From Branchiostoma floridae (taxonomy: Eukaryota > Chordata > Leptocardii > Amphioxiformes > Branchiostomatidae): 64,000 nucleotides of DNA. The DNA lies in the NCBI RefSeq assembly GCF_000003815.2, contig NC_049993.1, forward strand, positions 5,060,800-5,124,799, written 5' to 3'. Below, piece after piece: positions 1-10,937 of this stretch (positions are counted from its first letter, which is position 1; each line of letters opens with the position of its first letter). Under the pieces are notes generated by a model. That model saw nothing but the letters and a program-made list of their open reading frames with translations, had not been told where the DNA came from and did no database searches. The position numbers and the translations under genes are program-made.

Positions 1-1806
1 TCGAGAACTTCCCCATGCAACTCCTAGCACGGGCGATCCAACATGGCGGCTCGAGAATCGCTTCGATCTTGAAACCGACGGACTAACTTGAAATAACTGG
101 TGAATACGCAGGACTTGCTGCGTATTTTTAAATTCATAAATGTGTACACAATGTCTCCAGAGTACCACACAAGGTCTTTGACCCATATACACGGCATTGT
201 GGAGTCGTTAGTGGTCGTATGTGGAAATACCGAGTCGTTTGTGGTCGTTTGTGGTATTTAGGCAGACCGTAACCAAATATAGGCAATCGATTTGAACCAG
301 TGCAAGTCTTCAGCAAATTTAGAAAGCAGGTCTATCCATGCAGAAAAGCCTTAGAAATCATGAAATGAAAAAGTACTGGTAGAACTTGAAACAAAAGGTT
401 GTTGAGAGATATTACATGCAATTCACCCTCCAGCAATTGCTTAGATTTTATTGATTGTAATAATACAAAATTAGAACCATTTATAACGAGCAAATCAAAG
501 CAAATTCTTTATGTTTTCAATTTATGTTGTCTTTTTGTATATTTGAATGCAATGTGTATATAGAGATTTAGCTGTATTTTTAACTTAAAGCTATGCAGAT
601 GATTTTGTAGATATGCTGATGATGTTTTGTGCTTGAATTCCCTAGTGCTGATAATTGTAAAGTATTGTCGCAGTGTAAGAAAAGCCATACAAGCTTGATA
701 TTTTATGGACAAGTGCCTTAAGGCCAAAGAGCGCACATTTGAATTGTGAATAACGAACTCATTTTCATTGTGCATGTATTTGATTTTTTTATGTATTGGC
801 TAAGCTGCATCTTTTTGCTTTAATTCGCATATCTATCTGTTATCCAAACTGGCTGGTTTGTATAAATATCCTGATGGTTGTCTAGCAACAAGGCGAAAAT
901 ATCAAACCACAGCACTTTTCAGCAGGAAGCCGACAATGCATAAACATGTTGTGAAGTCTACATTGTACCATAACGCTTTATTACTTGGTGAGATACCCCT
1001 GTACATGTTCGAACTCGGGAGCTTTAAAGCTGCCCGCAGGAAATAGTAGGACATTTCCATACCGAATGCCACCATAAACGTCCTTTATAGCCATTTTATG
1101 ACGCTTTGTGTGCTCTATAAATTGGTGGAATTTCTAAACTGGGAAATCAAGTACGCCATTATGCAGAGTCAAAAGACGTAAAGATCCAGGAAATAGATAG
1201 AACTGCACTCAAAATTGCCGTTGCAAGTCAACATAGCAATTTATCTCCCAGAGAATGTTTTTGAATTCAGTCAGGCTTTTGAATTCAGTACAGGCGACCT
1301 TTCCTTTGAGTTTTTTGAAAGAGCTTTTGGATAGGGTATGTCAAACCACAAGCCAATATTTCAACAGAGGGACCAGCCACCAGAATCTTATATGCTTGGT
1401 GTGAATGAAGATAGATAGTATCTATTTCCGTGCTGCTTTTCATTGTAGGAAATATCATAAAGCTCCGGAAATCCTGGTCTTTCAAACTGGCGCCGTTGTG
1501 TCCTTCCATCATCTGATTTTATCATAGATTGCATTCAGTATCTCAGTGACACCATCAATAAGTATAGTCTGTGTAACACAAACTATGCTGTCCAGGGCTG
1601 TATCTGGCTCTAGGAGGCCAGTCAGATGTTGGGCGGGCAGCTATAGTATAAAGCAAGATTTAATCAGGCTACAATAAATCTATTTTCGTATCAACAGAAC
1701 AGCAATGTTATAAGTTGCTATAAAGGTTGGGGATTTATGACTACCAATCGATATTTTCATCGTCCATGAACTTGGTCTGACTCATATTGGATCTTTCCAA
1801 CTCATT
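1..1806. other. No gene recognised
   Basis: AT-rich DNA with only short random reading frames. At 39-50 the sequence CAACATGGCGGC matches the YY1/TISU start-site consensus (SAASATGGCGGC), but the frame from that ATG closes after nine codons. Nothing else here is supportable. Confidence 0.6.
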
Positions 1807-1963
1807 CCAAAAGCCTAGCCTGGGTACCATCCGGACAGTAGTTTGCTTTGACATTTATTTACATAACTAGTATATGCAGTTGCTTCTCTGCTATTCCATT
1901 GGGTAGCAGAAGCGAACATGGAAGCGAACTTCTACCTGGATGGTACCCAGGCTACCAAAAGCC
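1807..1963. mobile_element. 139-bp MITE with 9-bp target-site duplication (TAGCC...GGCTA ends)
   Basis: The element spans 1816-1954. Its ends are inverted: TAGCCTGGGTACCATCC at 1816-1832 is matched perfectly by the reverse complement at 1938-1954, and similarity continues imperfectly to about 35 bp. It is flanked by identical 9-bp repeats CCAAAAGCC at 1807-1815 and 1955-1963. There is no coding capacity. A 9-bp duplication fits Mutator-like elements or another 9-bp-duplicating superfamily; the superfamily is not certain. Confidence 0.92.
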
Positions 1964-2140
1964 AGCATCATGGTTAGAACAAAGAATGGAGCACAGCTTA
2001 ACTTCCCTGCTAAAAGAACTGTTGCCAAAAATGTTACCCATTATAGCAATACAGCTTGGATCTAAACACCACCGCTAGGATTTGAACCCTGGACCTTGTG
2101 GTCCAGAAGAACAAATGCTGACAGCTAAGCAACAACAGTT
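1964..2140 (-). mobile_element. tRNA-derived SINE-like sequence
   Basis: On the minus strand the sequence near 2140-2070 resembles the 5' half of a tRNA-derived SINE: an A-box-like TTAGCTGTCAGC, an anticodon-arm-like palindrome (CTGGACC ACAA GGTCCAG) and a perfect B box GGTTCAAATCC. The arms do not fold into a proper tRNA, because the variable loop is missing and the stems mismatch. The remainder down to about 1964 would be the SINE body. No A-tail or duplication was found. Confidence 0.4.
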
Positions 2141-2770
2141 TTATGGTTTTCCACAGCCTTCGTTCATTGATAACAAGAGCATGTGATGAAATGTTATACC
2201 TGTCCCTTTATCCCAGATCTTAATATGATTATTTATTGCATTACCATGTCTGGGTTTACAGACCATGATATAGTGAAAATTGAATTTCAGAATAACGACG
2301 CCGTAATTCACCACAGGCGACGGACTCTGATACGCTGTGTCTCACAAAAGTGTGTCATTGGTGTCCAACAACATGGAAGAATCAATGCTGGAATGGACAT
2401 TGTGTCTGGACTTGAAACATGATGAGTTTATCTATGGGTGAGTGCACTGGCGTAATCACCAAGCAGAGGTATGGAGGGAAAAATATTTTCGGAGACAGCA
2501 CTTACTGGGCAAATGGATAAAAATGATTGGAGGATTGTGTGTGAAAAGACGACTGAACAAATTGCAATGATGTCACAGTCCTCTGTCTCAAGATCTGCTT
2601 GAAGATTACAAAGGCTGGCTATACACTACTACAGGCTAATTGTAGACAGCAAATGATGTGGAGGTGACATCATCTGTGGTATAATTAATCCTGCTGATAA
2701 GTGATAACAGTATCAGCTTTTCAGGAACTGTCTAACAATTGGGAAACATTTGTGCTGATGGGGATGCCCT
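2141..2770. other. No feature recognised
   Basis: Unremarkable AT-rich sequence with one short open frame and no splice-supported exon or repeat. Confidence 0.5.
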
Positions 2771-2842
2771 ATGTTCTGACACACCTTTACATGTTCTGAC
2801 ACACCTTTACATGTTCTGACACACCTATGTTCTGATGCCCCT
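2771..2842 (+). repeat. 20-bp tandem repeat
   Basis: The unit ATGTTCTGACACACCTTTAC starts at 2771 and 2791, is truncated to 16 bp at 2811, and is followed by a variant ATGTTCTGATGCCCCT at 2827. It is an ordinary small minisatellite. Confidence 0.9.
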
Positions 2843-3619
2843 ATGCTGGGGTTAGGGGGTATCGGAACATTGGGATATAACGTTAATAGTGTCACTGAGG
2901 AAAATGTTATAAAGGACTGATCAATAGGTATTCCAGCCCAGGACTTGCACTAGAATATCAGGGAGGAAAAGTCTTGTTACTTTAGGGGGGAGCACTGGCA
3001 TTGTATCTTCAGTAAGATGGATAGTCAGGAAGTTTCGGTTATCAGGTGTTTCATCTGGCCATGGTCAGACCCTGTCTAATGAGCAGGGCTCTCCATTCAT
3101 CATGGACAACCACGTAACCCTGGGGTTAGTCTGGCCCAGGGACTATGGGCTAATTACGCTGCAGAGACCAAAGATGAATGGGGCTCCAACAAAACCTAAT
3201 AATCTACCAGGCAATATTGCACACTTGTAGAAAATCAAGACGGATTGGGCGACGGAGACCAAGCAGCCTTTGGCATTGTGAATAGGGCGCTTCTTTGTTT
3301 TCATTATTCGCTTCCATTTCTTTCATTCATTTTATTCCAACAACTCTACATCATTCTCATCATCTTCCCTTCATTCTCTTTTTTCAACATTCTTTTCATT
3401 CCTCTCATTTGTTCTTTTTCTGCCATTCATCTTTCGTTCTCACTTTGTGTCACCTTCCTGTATTTCTACATCACTTCAACCACAAGTTTCCTTGGTTGAG
3501 TGTCCCTAACATTATTTCTTACAAATAAATCATCTACTCTCTGAAATTTACACCACCAATTGCTATAATACTGGCCGCTCTTTGTATGCCTGAACAAAAT
3601 GGAAAACAGACATTTCTGC
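2843..3619. other. No gene; pyrimidine-rich tract
   Basis: From about 3295 to 3490 the plus strand is strongly T/C-biased, with repeated TTCATT and CTCAT words. Open frames across it are by-products of this low complexity. Nothing else is seen. Confidence 0.5.
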
Positions 3620-3700
3620 AGAGTAGGTGACTCTGGTAGCCCATTGGTTATTCCCCTCACCTACTGTCTGGGTACATTCAATCCCAGCCAAAGGTCTGGG
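3620..3700 (+). mobile_element. tRNA-derived SINE-like fragment
   Basis: TGGTAGCCCATTGGTTA resembles a pol III A box, and about 35 bp later GGTACATTCAATCCCAG resembles a degenerate B box. The arrangement matches the head of tRNA-derived SINEs. No body, tail or duplication could be delimited. Confidence 0.35.
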
Positions 3701-4435
3701 ATGATGTTTCTACTTTCAGTAATTCCCAGCCAAATCTCCCTCTACATTCTTGCCAAATAAGACATATTGTTTTACATGCTTCTCTTAATAATCCCATTTT
3801 CTGTATCAGCATTTTATGTACATTTATTCTGAGGAGTTTTGAATTACTCAAGTGTAGTAAATTGTTCTATTTTCATCTTTATTTCACTATTGATGGGAAC
3901 ATTGTACAGAATTTCCAGAAAGTGATTTGTGTCCCAATCTAATGTCCACTGATTACAAACCCATACATATCTATGACTGAATATTCCTAATTGTATTACA
4001 TATACAAGGTCAAGGTAAAGTTATAATACATGGTCAAGGTCCTATAACTATTCCTGTTTCTATCGATCTCCTTGCCACTCGATATGGTTCTTTGGAACTT
4101 CTTCCAAACCGAAGATCTTGGGCTTAATCTTCAATGGGGAAGCGATATGATTAACTTTGAATAGTTGTAAATGTTATCCACTTTAATTGCCTGTTCCCAC
4201 ACCTAATGTTACATTGTATATGTGGGAGTTATTAACTCAATTGTTGTTGGATGTGTGACAGTGAGGCTTGTACCATGATGCCCTCAGGGTCAGCCAGCAT
4301 CCATTAACGTCAACCTATCTCTACTCCACTCACGACGGTCTGTCTGCGGACACCACATAATCATCCAGGGCACGTGGGCCATGTGGTGATTAGACTTCCC
4401 AGTCGGCCTTGTGGAAAATGAGAGATATGTGTAGA
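3701..4435. other. No feature recognised
   Basis: AT-rich unique-looking sequence. No exon or repeat is supported. Confidence 0.5.
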
Positions 4436-4765
4436 TGTATTTGATTTTCAGTGGGGTGGACCGAGAAAATTCTAGACCAACCTTCACCTCTCATTCTTAT
4501 CATCATGTTTCACTGGTTGCCTGTTCTTTCCCCTACCATAACTGAAACACCCGTCCACGATATAAATTGTTCAGTTCTACTTGAGCCAGTTGAGATATGT
4601 AACAGTTACATGTACATGTACATGTATTTGATTTTCAGTCGGGTGGACAACGTAAATTCTGAACTAACCTTCTTATATCATTCTTATCTTGCTGCAGTGG
4701 TTACATTTTGTTTCACCTTCCATGACTTAAACACCTGTCCACAACATAAATTCTTCAGTTCTACC
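4436..4765 (+). repeat. Diverged tandem duplication, about 145-bp units
   Basis: Unit 1 (about 4436-4581) and unit 2 (about 4623-4765) share the order TGTATTTGATTTTCAGT, GGGTGGAC, CATTCTTATC, TGTTTCAC, TAACTGAAACACC/GACTTAAACACC, GTCCAC, and ATAAATT followed by TTCAGTTCTAC, at an offset of 184-187 bp. A short run of ATGTAC repeats lies at 4607-4626 between them. The frame that is open across both copies is not supported as a gene. Confidence 0.75.
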
Positions 4766-5436
4766 TATTAACAGTTGCTTTTGATAGCTGATGCATTGAC
4801 TGGTTAGAAGATGAGCTGCACAAGCTTGGGTGTTTGGCACCTGACAGCTGATTGAATTATACTTGTGCCTGTATATAAATCAAAACATCAATCAAACATT
4901 TTAGCTCACCATTCTACTAGCGGTTCAAAAGCTAGCTTTGAGCTAACTCCTGTAGAATACTAATAGCTAAGATAACAGCAATTTCAGCATTTGAACTACA
5001 AAGAATGTCAGTGAAGAAAATGAGAGGGAACCTCCTGAGGTCTGGAGATAGCGAAGTAGGCAGTAATTTTCAGGGAGGGATGTTTTTCACGGTCTCAAGC
5101 AAGGTGAAACCAGACATCTCTAGTGTAACAATGAACTTGAAGTGTAATGTTTCACTTAGATGATAATGGCTGAAAAAGTATCATTACAGACATGTGCTAA
5201 ATGATGGATTGCATTTTCTATAGTTCTTGTGGTAAGATTCTCTCTCACACACTCTCACAGAGAAAATGAGAAAAAAGAACTAGCATAGTTAAGATAAATC
5301 AATGACAGGGCAAACAGAGATGGCAGACTTCATCTCATTACCCATACTGCTTTGCAATCCTTCCAGTTCCACTGGCAAATAGCAGCACTGGGGATATATG
5401 GCAATGCCACATTGTGTGTTGGAAATTGTGTGAACA
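4766..5436. other. No feature recognised
   Basis: No coding or repeat signal stands out. Confidence 0.5.
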
Positions 5437-5541
5437 AACACACATGCACATACACACACATTAACACACACATATACACACAAGCTAAAATGCGCGAGCA
5501 CACACGTACGCACACACAGACGGACAGACAAAAACACACCT
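5437..5541 (+). repeat. Degenerate (CA)n-rich tract
   Basis: Interrupted CACA and CACACG runs make a low-complexity tract. It produces spurious open frames on both strands rich in His/Thr (plus) and Cys/Val (minus). Confidence 0.85.
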
Positions 5542-8500
5542 TTACGCATTATAGAAGTGAAATTGTGTTCTTGCTACACTTGGGACGCGTCTGCAAAAAC
5601 ACGATAGTGAGGCTGGCGCCACATTTTTCCCAGGATACTACTAGTCATGTCTCAGCAATGTTGTCTCGGCTGCCAGTGATTTGTGGCAATTGTTTTGAGT
5701 TCCTTTAGGAAACAGAAAGGTGCAAAGAAAATTGCCTTACATCTGGAAAGCCCTTTCCAAGAGGAAGGCAAAACTACATAATGACACACGGGAGCACATT
5801 AGTTTTAATGTCGTGAAACGTTTCCAGCCTTAAATGTTACTTCTCGGCGAGAAAATTTTGGCACATTTCCAGCAAATCCCAGACAGTGCTGTATAACTCT
5901 GATTACTTTCCAAACTTCGTATGCCATACCTACAGCAGGGCGTCAAAACTTAGAAACCATCGAAACAAAGTTAAATCTAACTGTCTAGAGTTCAACGGGA
6001 TGTTTAGAGAGCGCAAATCTGTAATCTACCGACGGAAATGGGAAATGAGTCCACGACTCCGCGCGAAAATCAATTTCATTCACACAGCACAGAGCGACCC
6101 TATCTCTTATCGCACATGTACAAAACTGCAGAGTTCATCACGCGACACCGATATGTACCCGACAATGACTCAATTCCTATCCACTTACAGTGATTTATTG
6201 ACTGAGATGTAGCAACACACTTTCCTGTCAATTTGCTTCTTCTTCCCCGGTAGTAATGACCTGGGAGAGGACTCTACTCACAGATCACGACATCACGTCT
6301 TGTCGGCGCCACTGCTAACTCCACAAACTACATGTACATATCCTATCAGTGCAGAACACATGGGGCCCCTTGGGTGGGAACACACCGAGGCTGTCACGAT
6401 GCACTTTGACGAAAGTTGAGGCAGGAATCCCGGAGTTTAGCATGTCTATACCCCGAGGAGTGGAATGTAAGACTATCAGACACACTCCAAATCATCTCTG
6501 AAAGGGTAGGAAGTAACCCAGGCGCAGTAGCATAAAAAGAAGACCAGACAATATCACCATTACCCGGCAATGTTAAATCCAGGTTTAGCGCCCAAGGATG
6601 ATTTAAAACTGGTAGTAAACTTGTCCCTATATAAGTGGATTTTGTTGCCACTTTGTGCTGAGTTACAGCAGTTTTACGGTAACATCAGTCACGTCCTTGG
6701 TGCTAAGTACCGGCTGTTGTTATGCGTGCCACCCGTACATAATGGTAGAATTACGTACGTTCAGCTTCAAGTTACACCACATTACATTTGAAATATAGAT
6801 GCAATAGATGAATTTCTAACTTAATATCTTGCACTGTCTGCACAACGTTTGACTATAGTGCTCGGTAATGTATCGTGATGTTATGATGGGGGGATGGACA
6901 ATATCAAAAATATGTTCTCCAAAAAATAAGTGACACATTGGTTGAAATTCGGCAGCCGCTACATGGAATAGAATTTATTGATCTATGGCGTTTCAAACTC
7001 CCTAAGCAGCGCCACACATAACGCACGGGGTGCCCTCCATTACTTATTTCACGTAGCTTTTCCGCACCATTAATACCGCACAGCACAGCTTTTTGTAACG
7101 ATTTTTAGGAACGTATGTAGATATTATCGTCGGTAGTTGATCATGACCAACAACGATTTGTGTATTGATTTCAGTGCTTGTCATACTATTAATATACGAA
7201 CAGTGACACCAAATTTGTAGTCCTTGTAATTTACAAGAGCGTAACCACCTCGCTGTACGCGCTTCTCTTGTAACAAAAGGAGGCTACTTACAACACATGC
7301 ATATAATATATATTCATATGTTGTATACAGGAATATTGAAACTTATATCTTATTCTTACTTCATAGTTTGTCAGCATCTGTACTTCAGGAGGAGTATGAG
7401 TCAGATTCTGGCACTTGCCCAGATGTCTGTGTGTGTACGTGTCTGGCAAGGTTAAACTTACACAGAAAGTACAGGAAAAGTGATGGCAGAATGTGGGGGT
7501 GTCATCGATGGTTGACCTAAATATGTACCATTTTACACTTAGTAATCATCAATCAAAATGTAACATCGCTCCAGATAATTTTTCTTTAATCCCATGTTAA
7601 CGTTTCAGTGGACTAAGCCTTAACAGTAAGGTACATACTACTTAAATCCAGGTGGTAATATTGAGCCGTTCCACTAATATCCAATTTAGCTCAACGGGCG
7701 CAGCACTGGCTTGATTTCTGGTTATTCACAAATGAAGTCGTCTGTTTTAAATCAATGCTTTCGCCTTTACAACATCATCGGAACATTACTTGTGTCAGCG
7801 ATTCCCAGACCCCACTGTAAGCGTATGTAATCGCCAAATCGATGGTAGAAGTTCTCATTGCAAATAGATCCAATTTTCTTGGCAAGCAGCCCGACAGACC
7901 CTTCTGGATTATGTTAGTTATGCATCAATTTGGCTATGCCGAATAGGTACATTGTTTCAAATCATTTCATTGAGATAAAAGTCGGGTTGGTTGAATTTTT
8001 CGTGCCTCGACCACGTTGAACAGCCTCATTACTCATACTTTGGGTACCTACTGGCTGGCAAAATACACCAGATGATTCTTATTTTAAATGACTGCTCTGA
8101 AGCACGTTCTTCTTGGCCGGCAGATTACTTAATGACTCCATGTACGGACCCTCTGTTATGTTGGTGTCTGTCAGTAGTTATTTGAATACGCTGAGTGGCA
8201 GGACGTGAGTTTGACGATGACCGCACAGGTCAGGAAGTCCCACGGGGCAGGAAGTGGAGTTAAGCCGTAGTATGACTAGTATTAAATCATACATGACAGT
8301 CCAGGTCATGGGGTCAATGGACGCGTCTACTAATTCAAGGCAGGTGTTGTTTTGGTTTGTGTGTGTGTGTGTGTTTTACCAGTTACAAACTTTTCATATG
8401 CTAGTCACGATCACCATTATGCAACAAGAAGTGATCAATTGACAAATGTAATGTTAATAAAAACTCTAATTAATGAAGATGATGATATAACAAGACATAC

Positions 8501-8554
8501 GAGAAACTCAAGATAATTCCTGGAATTGCACTCTTGATGGATATATTTACCTTT
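5542..8554. other. No gene recognised; contains a short (GT)n run
   Basis: Only short random reading frames. A (GT)n microsatellite lies at about 8357-8374. No delimited transposon or exon is supported in these 3 kb. Confidence 0.5.
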
Positions 8555-8614
8555 GCCAGAATGGCTAAGGTTATGTTTTCGGTTTGGTGGTGTGGTTCTC
8601 CCCGTTTGTGAGCA

Positions 8615-8810
8615 GCATAACTCGAGAGGACTTCGATGGATGCAGCTGATATTTGGTGGGTGGGTAGGGGTGTGGAAGACGAAGGTCGAGTTTGATAATG
8701 GGCCTCCTAGCGGCTTGCTAAGGTACTGCAGCAGGACCTGCATGCTTGATATCTCGCGTTCCGGACATGCTGCGGTCGTGATTTTTGAGCGTTAGGGAGC
8801 CCTTAAAGCA
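8615..8810 (+). repeat. Type 1 repeat copy A
   Basis: Begins CATAACTCGAGAGG, includes TTTGGTGGGTGGGTAGGGG and CCTCCTAGCGGCTTGC, then GATATCTCGCGTTCCGGACA and ATTTTTGAGCGTTAGGGAGC. It matches copy C over its whole length. Confidence 0.85.
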
Positions 8811-8898
8811 GGGAGTGATTGCTGCGAGTTTGGGCCCCCTAGCGGCTTTCTTGGAAGTGCGGGCGCCTGTTTACTTTCAAACTTTTGTCTGCGGACAG

Positions 8899-9024
8899 CA
8901 TAACTCGAGAAGACTTCGACGGATGCAGCTGGTATTTGGTGGGTGGGTAGGGGTCTGGGAAACGAAGGGGGAGTTCGATAATGGGCCCCCTAGCGGCTTC
9001 CCTTGGTACTGCAGCGCAACTTCC
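8899..9024 (+). repeat. Type 1 repeat copy B (3' truncated)
   Basis: CATAACTCGAGAAGACTTCG through CCCCCTAGCGGCTTCC to GCAGCGCAACTTCC. It matches copies A and C up to there, after which similarity stops. Confidence 0.85.
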
Positions 9025-9082
9025 GGGTGTGTTTTTCCATCTTCTGAACATGGTATGGCCACGAGTTTTGGGTGTTAGATTG

Positions 9083-9170
9083 CTGTTGTGCTCAGGAGTT
9101 GGTGACATAAGTTTGGGTCCCCTAGCAGCTAGTTTAGGGATAGCCGGGGCATTCTTGTCGAAAACTTCTG
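9083..9170 (+). repeat. Type 2 repeat copy 1
   Basis: GTTGTGCTCAGGAG, GTGACATAAGTTTGGGTCCC, CTAGCAGCT, GGGATAGCCGG, then TTGTCGAAAA. Related copies lie at 9500-9594 and 12305-12392. Confidence 0.75.
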
Positions 9171-9499
9171 AAGCAGTACAACCCCCCCAGCCTGGTTTCA
9201 AATTGGTTGATTCCATCAGTGAGAGTGCACAGCACAGTTGACGCGTTACTTGATCCAATGTTGAGGTGAAAGGTGGTGACCTAAGGTGAGGTAGCAGCTG
9301 CTGATCTCTAAGGATTGAGTCAATGAAGTTTGTTGTGGGGCAGGACATATTTGAAGACAGGGATTTTTACGTTTGCCAGAATTGCTAATTGTGGATACTG
9401 GTGGAGCAGAGATTAACTTGGAGGTCTTGTCGGTCTGCAAGCAACTTTGATGACCTAACTGACAGGTAAGATTGAATATATGATAACGATTTTAAGTGT

Positions 9500-9594
9500 T
9501 AGAAAGGTGTTGTTTGTAGGAAGACGTGACATATGTTTGAGTCCCCTAGCGGCTTGTTTCTGGGGATAGCAGGCATTTTTGTCGAAAAGTTCTG
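9500..9594 (+). repeat. Type 2 repeat copy 2
   Basis: GTTAGAAAGGTGTTGTTTGT, GTGACATATGTTTGAGTCCC, CTAGCGGCTTG, GGGGATAGCAGGCATTTTTG, TCGAAAAGTTCTG. It is clearly homologous to the units at 9083 and 12305. Confidence 0.75.
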
Positions 9595-9841
9595 TGGAAA
9601 TGCAAGGCATTTTTGTCATGACACTCCAATGGTTGCCAAGTGGTAGAAGTAGTATGTTGCTCCCATGGAGTTAGGCCTTATTGTTGCCTCTGTATATTTT
9701 TTGATTCCACTGCTGGGCACTAGTGAATCCTTTCTGGTGGGTTGTTGTTGCATGACAGCCAACCATTCTTTGCAAGGATGTGTGAATTGTTATATTCCTA
9801 GACCACTGACCCATTTACAAGATGTTTCAAAAAATGGTAGG

Positions 9842-9967
9842 GAATGGTAAATAATGGTAGAATTCTGTTATCATTATCTAGAAACTATCAAAGGTATCAA
9901 GGTCTACATTATAAATATTTTTATAATTATGGAGGACCAGGGAAATATTCATAAAGTTGAAACAGTG
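9842..9967 (+). repeat. 126-bp direct repeat, left copy
   Basis: Matches 10812-10937 without gaps, with 10 mismatches by my count (about 92% identity), at an offset of 970 bp. It starts GAATGGTAAATAATGGTAGA and ends ATAAAGTTGAAACAGTG. Repeat copy C lies between the two copies. Confidence 0.9.
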
Positions 9968-10070
9968 CTTAGAATATGTCTGATGTATGAAATGTTCTAG
10001 ACATCTATGTACAAGACTTTAAAATCAATTGTATGTAAAGGTAAGGGAGATCCGTACGGTTGCAGTTTCT

Positions 10071-10264
10071 TATAACTCGAGAGGGCTGCGACGGATGCTG
10101 ATGATATTTGGTGGGTGGGTAGGGGTCTGGGGAACGAAGGGGGAGTTCGATAATGGGCACCCTAGCGGCTTGCTAAGGTACTGCAGCGGAACCTCCATGT
10201 CTGATATCTCGCATTCTGGACATGCTGCGGTCGTGATTTTTGAGCGGTAGGGAGCCCTCAAAGC
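10071..10264 (+). repeat. Type 1 repeat copy C
   Basis: Starts ATAACTCGAGAGGGCTGCGA and runs through CACCCTAGCGGCTTGC and ATTTTTGAGCGGTAGGGAGC. It is near-identical in layout to copy A. Confidence 0.85.
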
Positions 10265-10449
10265 GCCTTGGAGACCAACGTCCTGTAATGGGGGAGGATC
10301 CTGGTGGCCCCGAACAGTACTACTGGGGAGGGGCTGCTAAATTGAATTGCCCATTCCCTACATGGTTAAGCCATGTCGAACAATCACTTAAAAACACATT
10401 TACCTACATTTCAAACCTCAAGTCTTTACCCCCACTGCAAAGCTGGATT

Positions 10450-10525
10450 TGTTAGGTTTGTTTTGGTTCAAAAGGCCCGAGTTCAACTCCGGCATTTTAA
10501 CGAGCTACAGCCAGATGATTGTCAT
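10450..10525 (+). mobile_element. Possible SINE-head remnant
   Basis: GGCCCGAGTTCAACTCCGG resembles a pol III B box with its T-arm. An A box upstream is not convincing. Low confidence. Confidence 0.2.
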
Positions 10526-10811
10526 GATGTCAGGATTGCACCCCCTCCCCTAATGGATCAGTCCATGTGCCAGTCTCGAATATGAAGGTCACTCATAGGT
10601 CAAAGCATGCCAAAGGTCACAATTTTTGGCAAGATTTTAAAAATATACATGCTTCAGTCACTCTTGCAGAAATATAGACCTTTGTGATCGAAATTTGCCC
10701 AGGGAAAAAAATTATCTAAAAGAAACAGGCTAAGGGTAGGCACCGGGCACTTTCTGCGCAGCTCCGGAAAACAACTCCCTCCCCTACTGCAATGCTTAGA
10801 TAGGGTTTAAA

Positions 10812-10937
10812 GAATGGTAAATAATGGTAGAATGCTGTTATCATTATCTAGAAACTATCAGAAGTATCAAGTTCCACTTTATAAATATTTCTATAATTAT
10901 GCAGGACCAGGGACATATTTATAAAGTTGAAACAGTG
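10812..10937 (+). repeat. 126-bp direct repeat, right copy
   Basis: Gap-free partner of 9842-9967. Both are followed by unrelated sequence after AACAGTG. Confidence 0.9.

Noticed and set aside
43-72. Small gene starting at the TISU-like ATG
   Set aside because: Frame ends after nine codons and no donor site interrupts it.
2069-2140. tRNA gene on the minus strand
   Set aside because: B box is perfect but the cloverleaf fails: acceptor and T stems mismatch and there is no variable loop.
2771-2842. CRISPR-like array
   Set aside because: Contiguous 20-bp tandem units without spacers, in animal DNA.
3245-3528. Phe/Ser/His-rich plus-strand frames
   Set aside because: Pyrimidine-rich low-complexity tract; no splice or domain support.
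5289-5708. Cys/Val-rich and His/Thr-rich frames
   Set aside because: Product of the degenerate CA-rich tract.
8839-9348. 169-codon minus-strand open frame
   Set aside because: It lies wholly in the CCCCTAGCGGCTT repeats, its peptide repeats with them, and the other strand is equally open.
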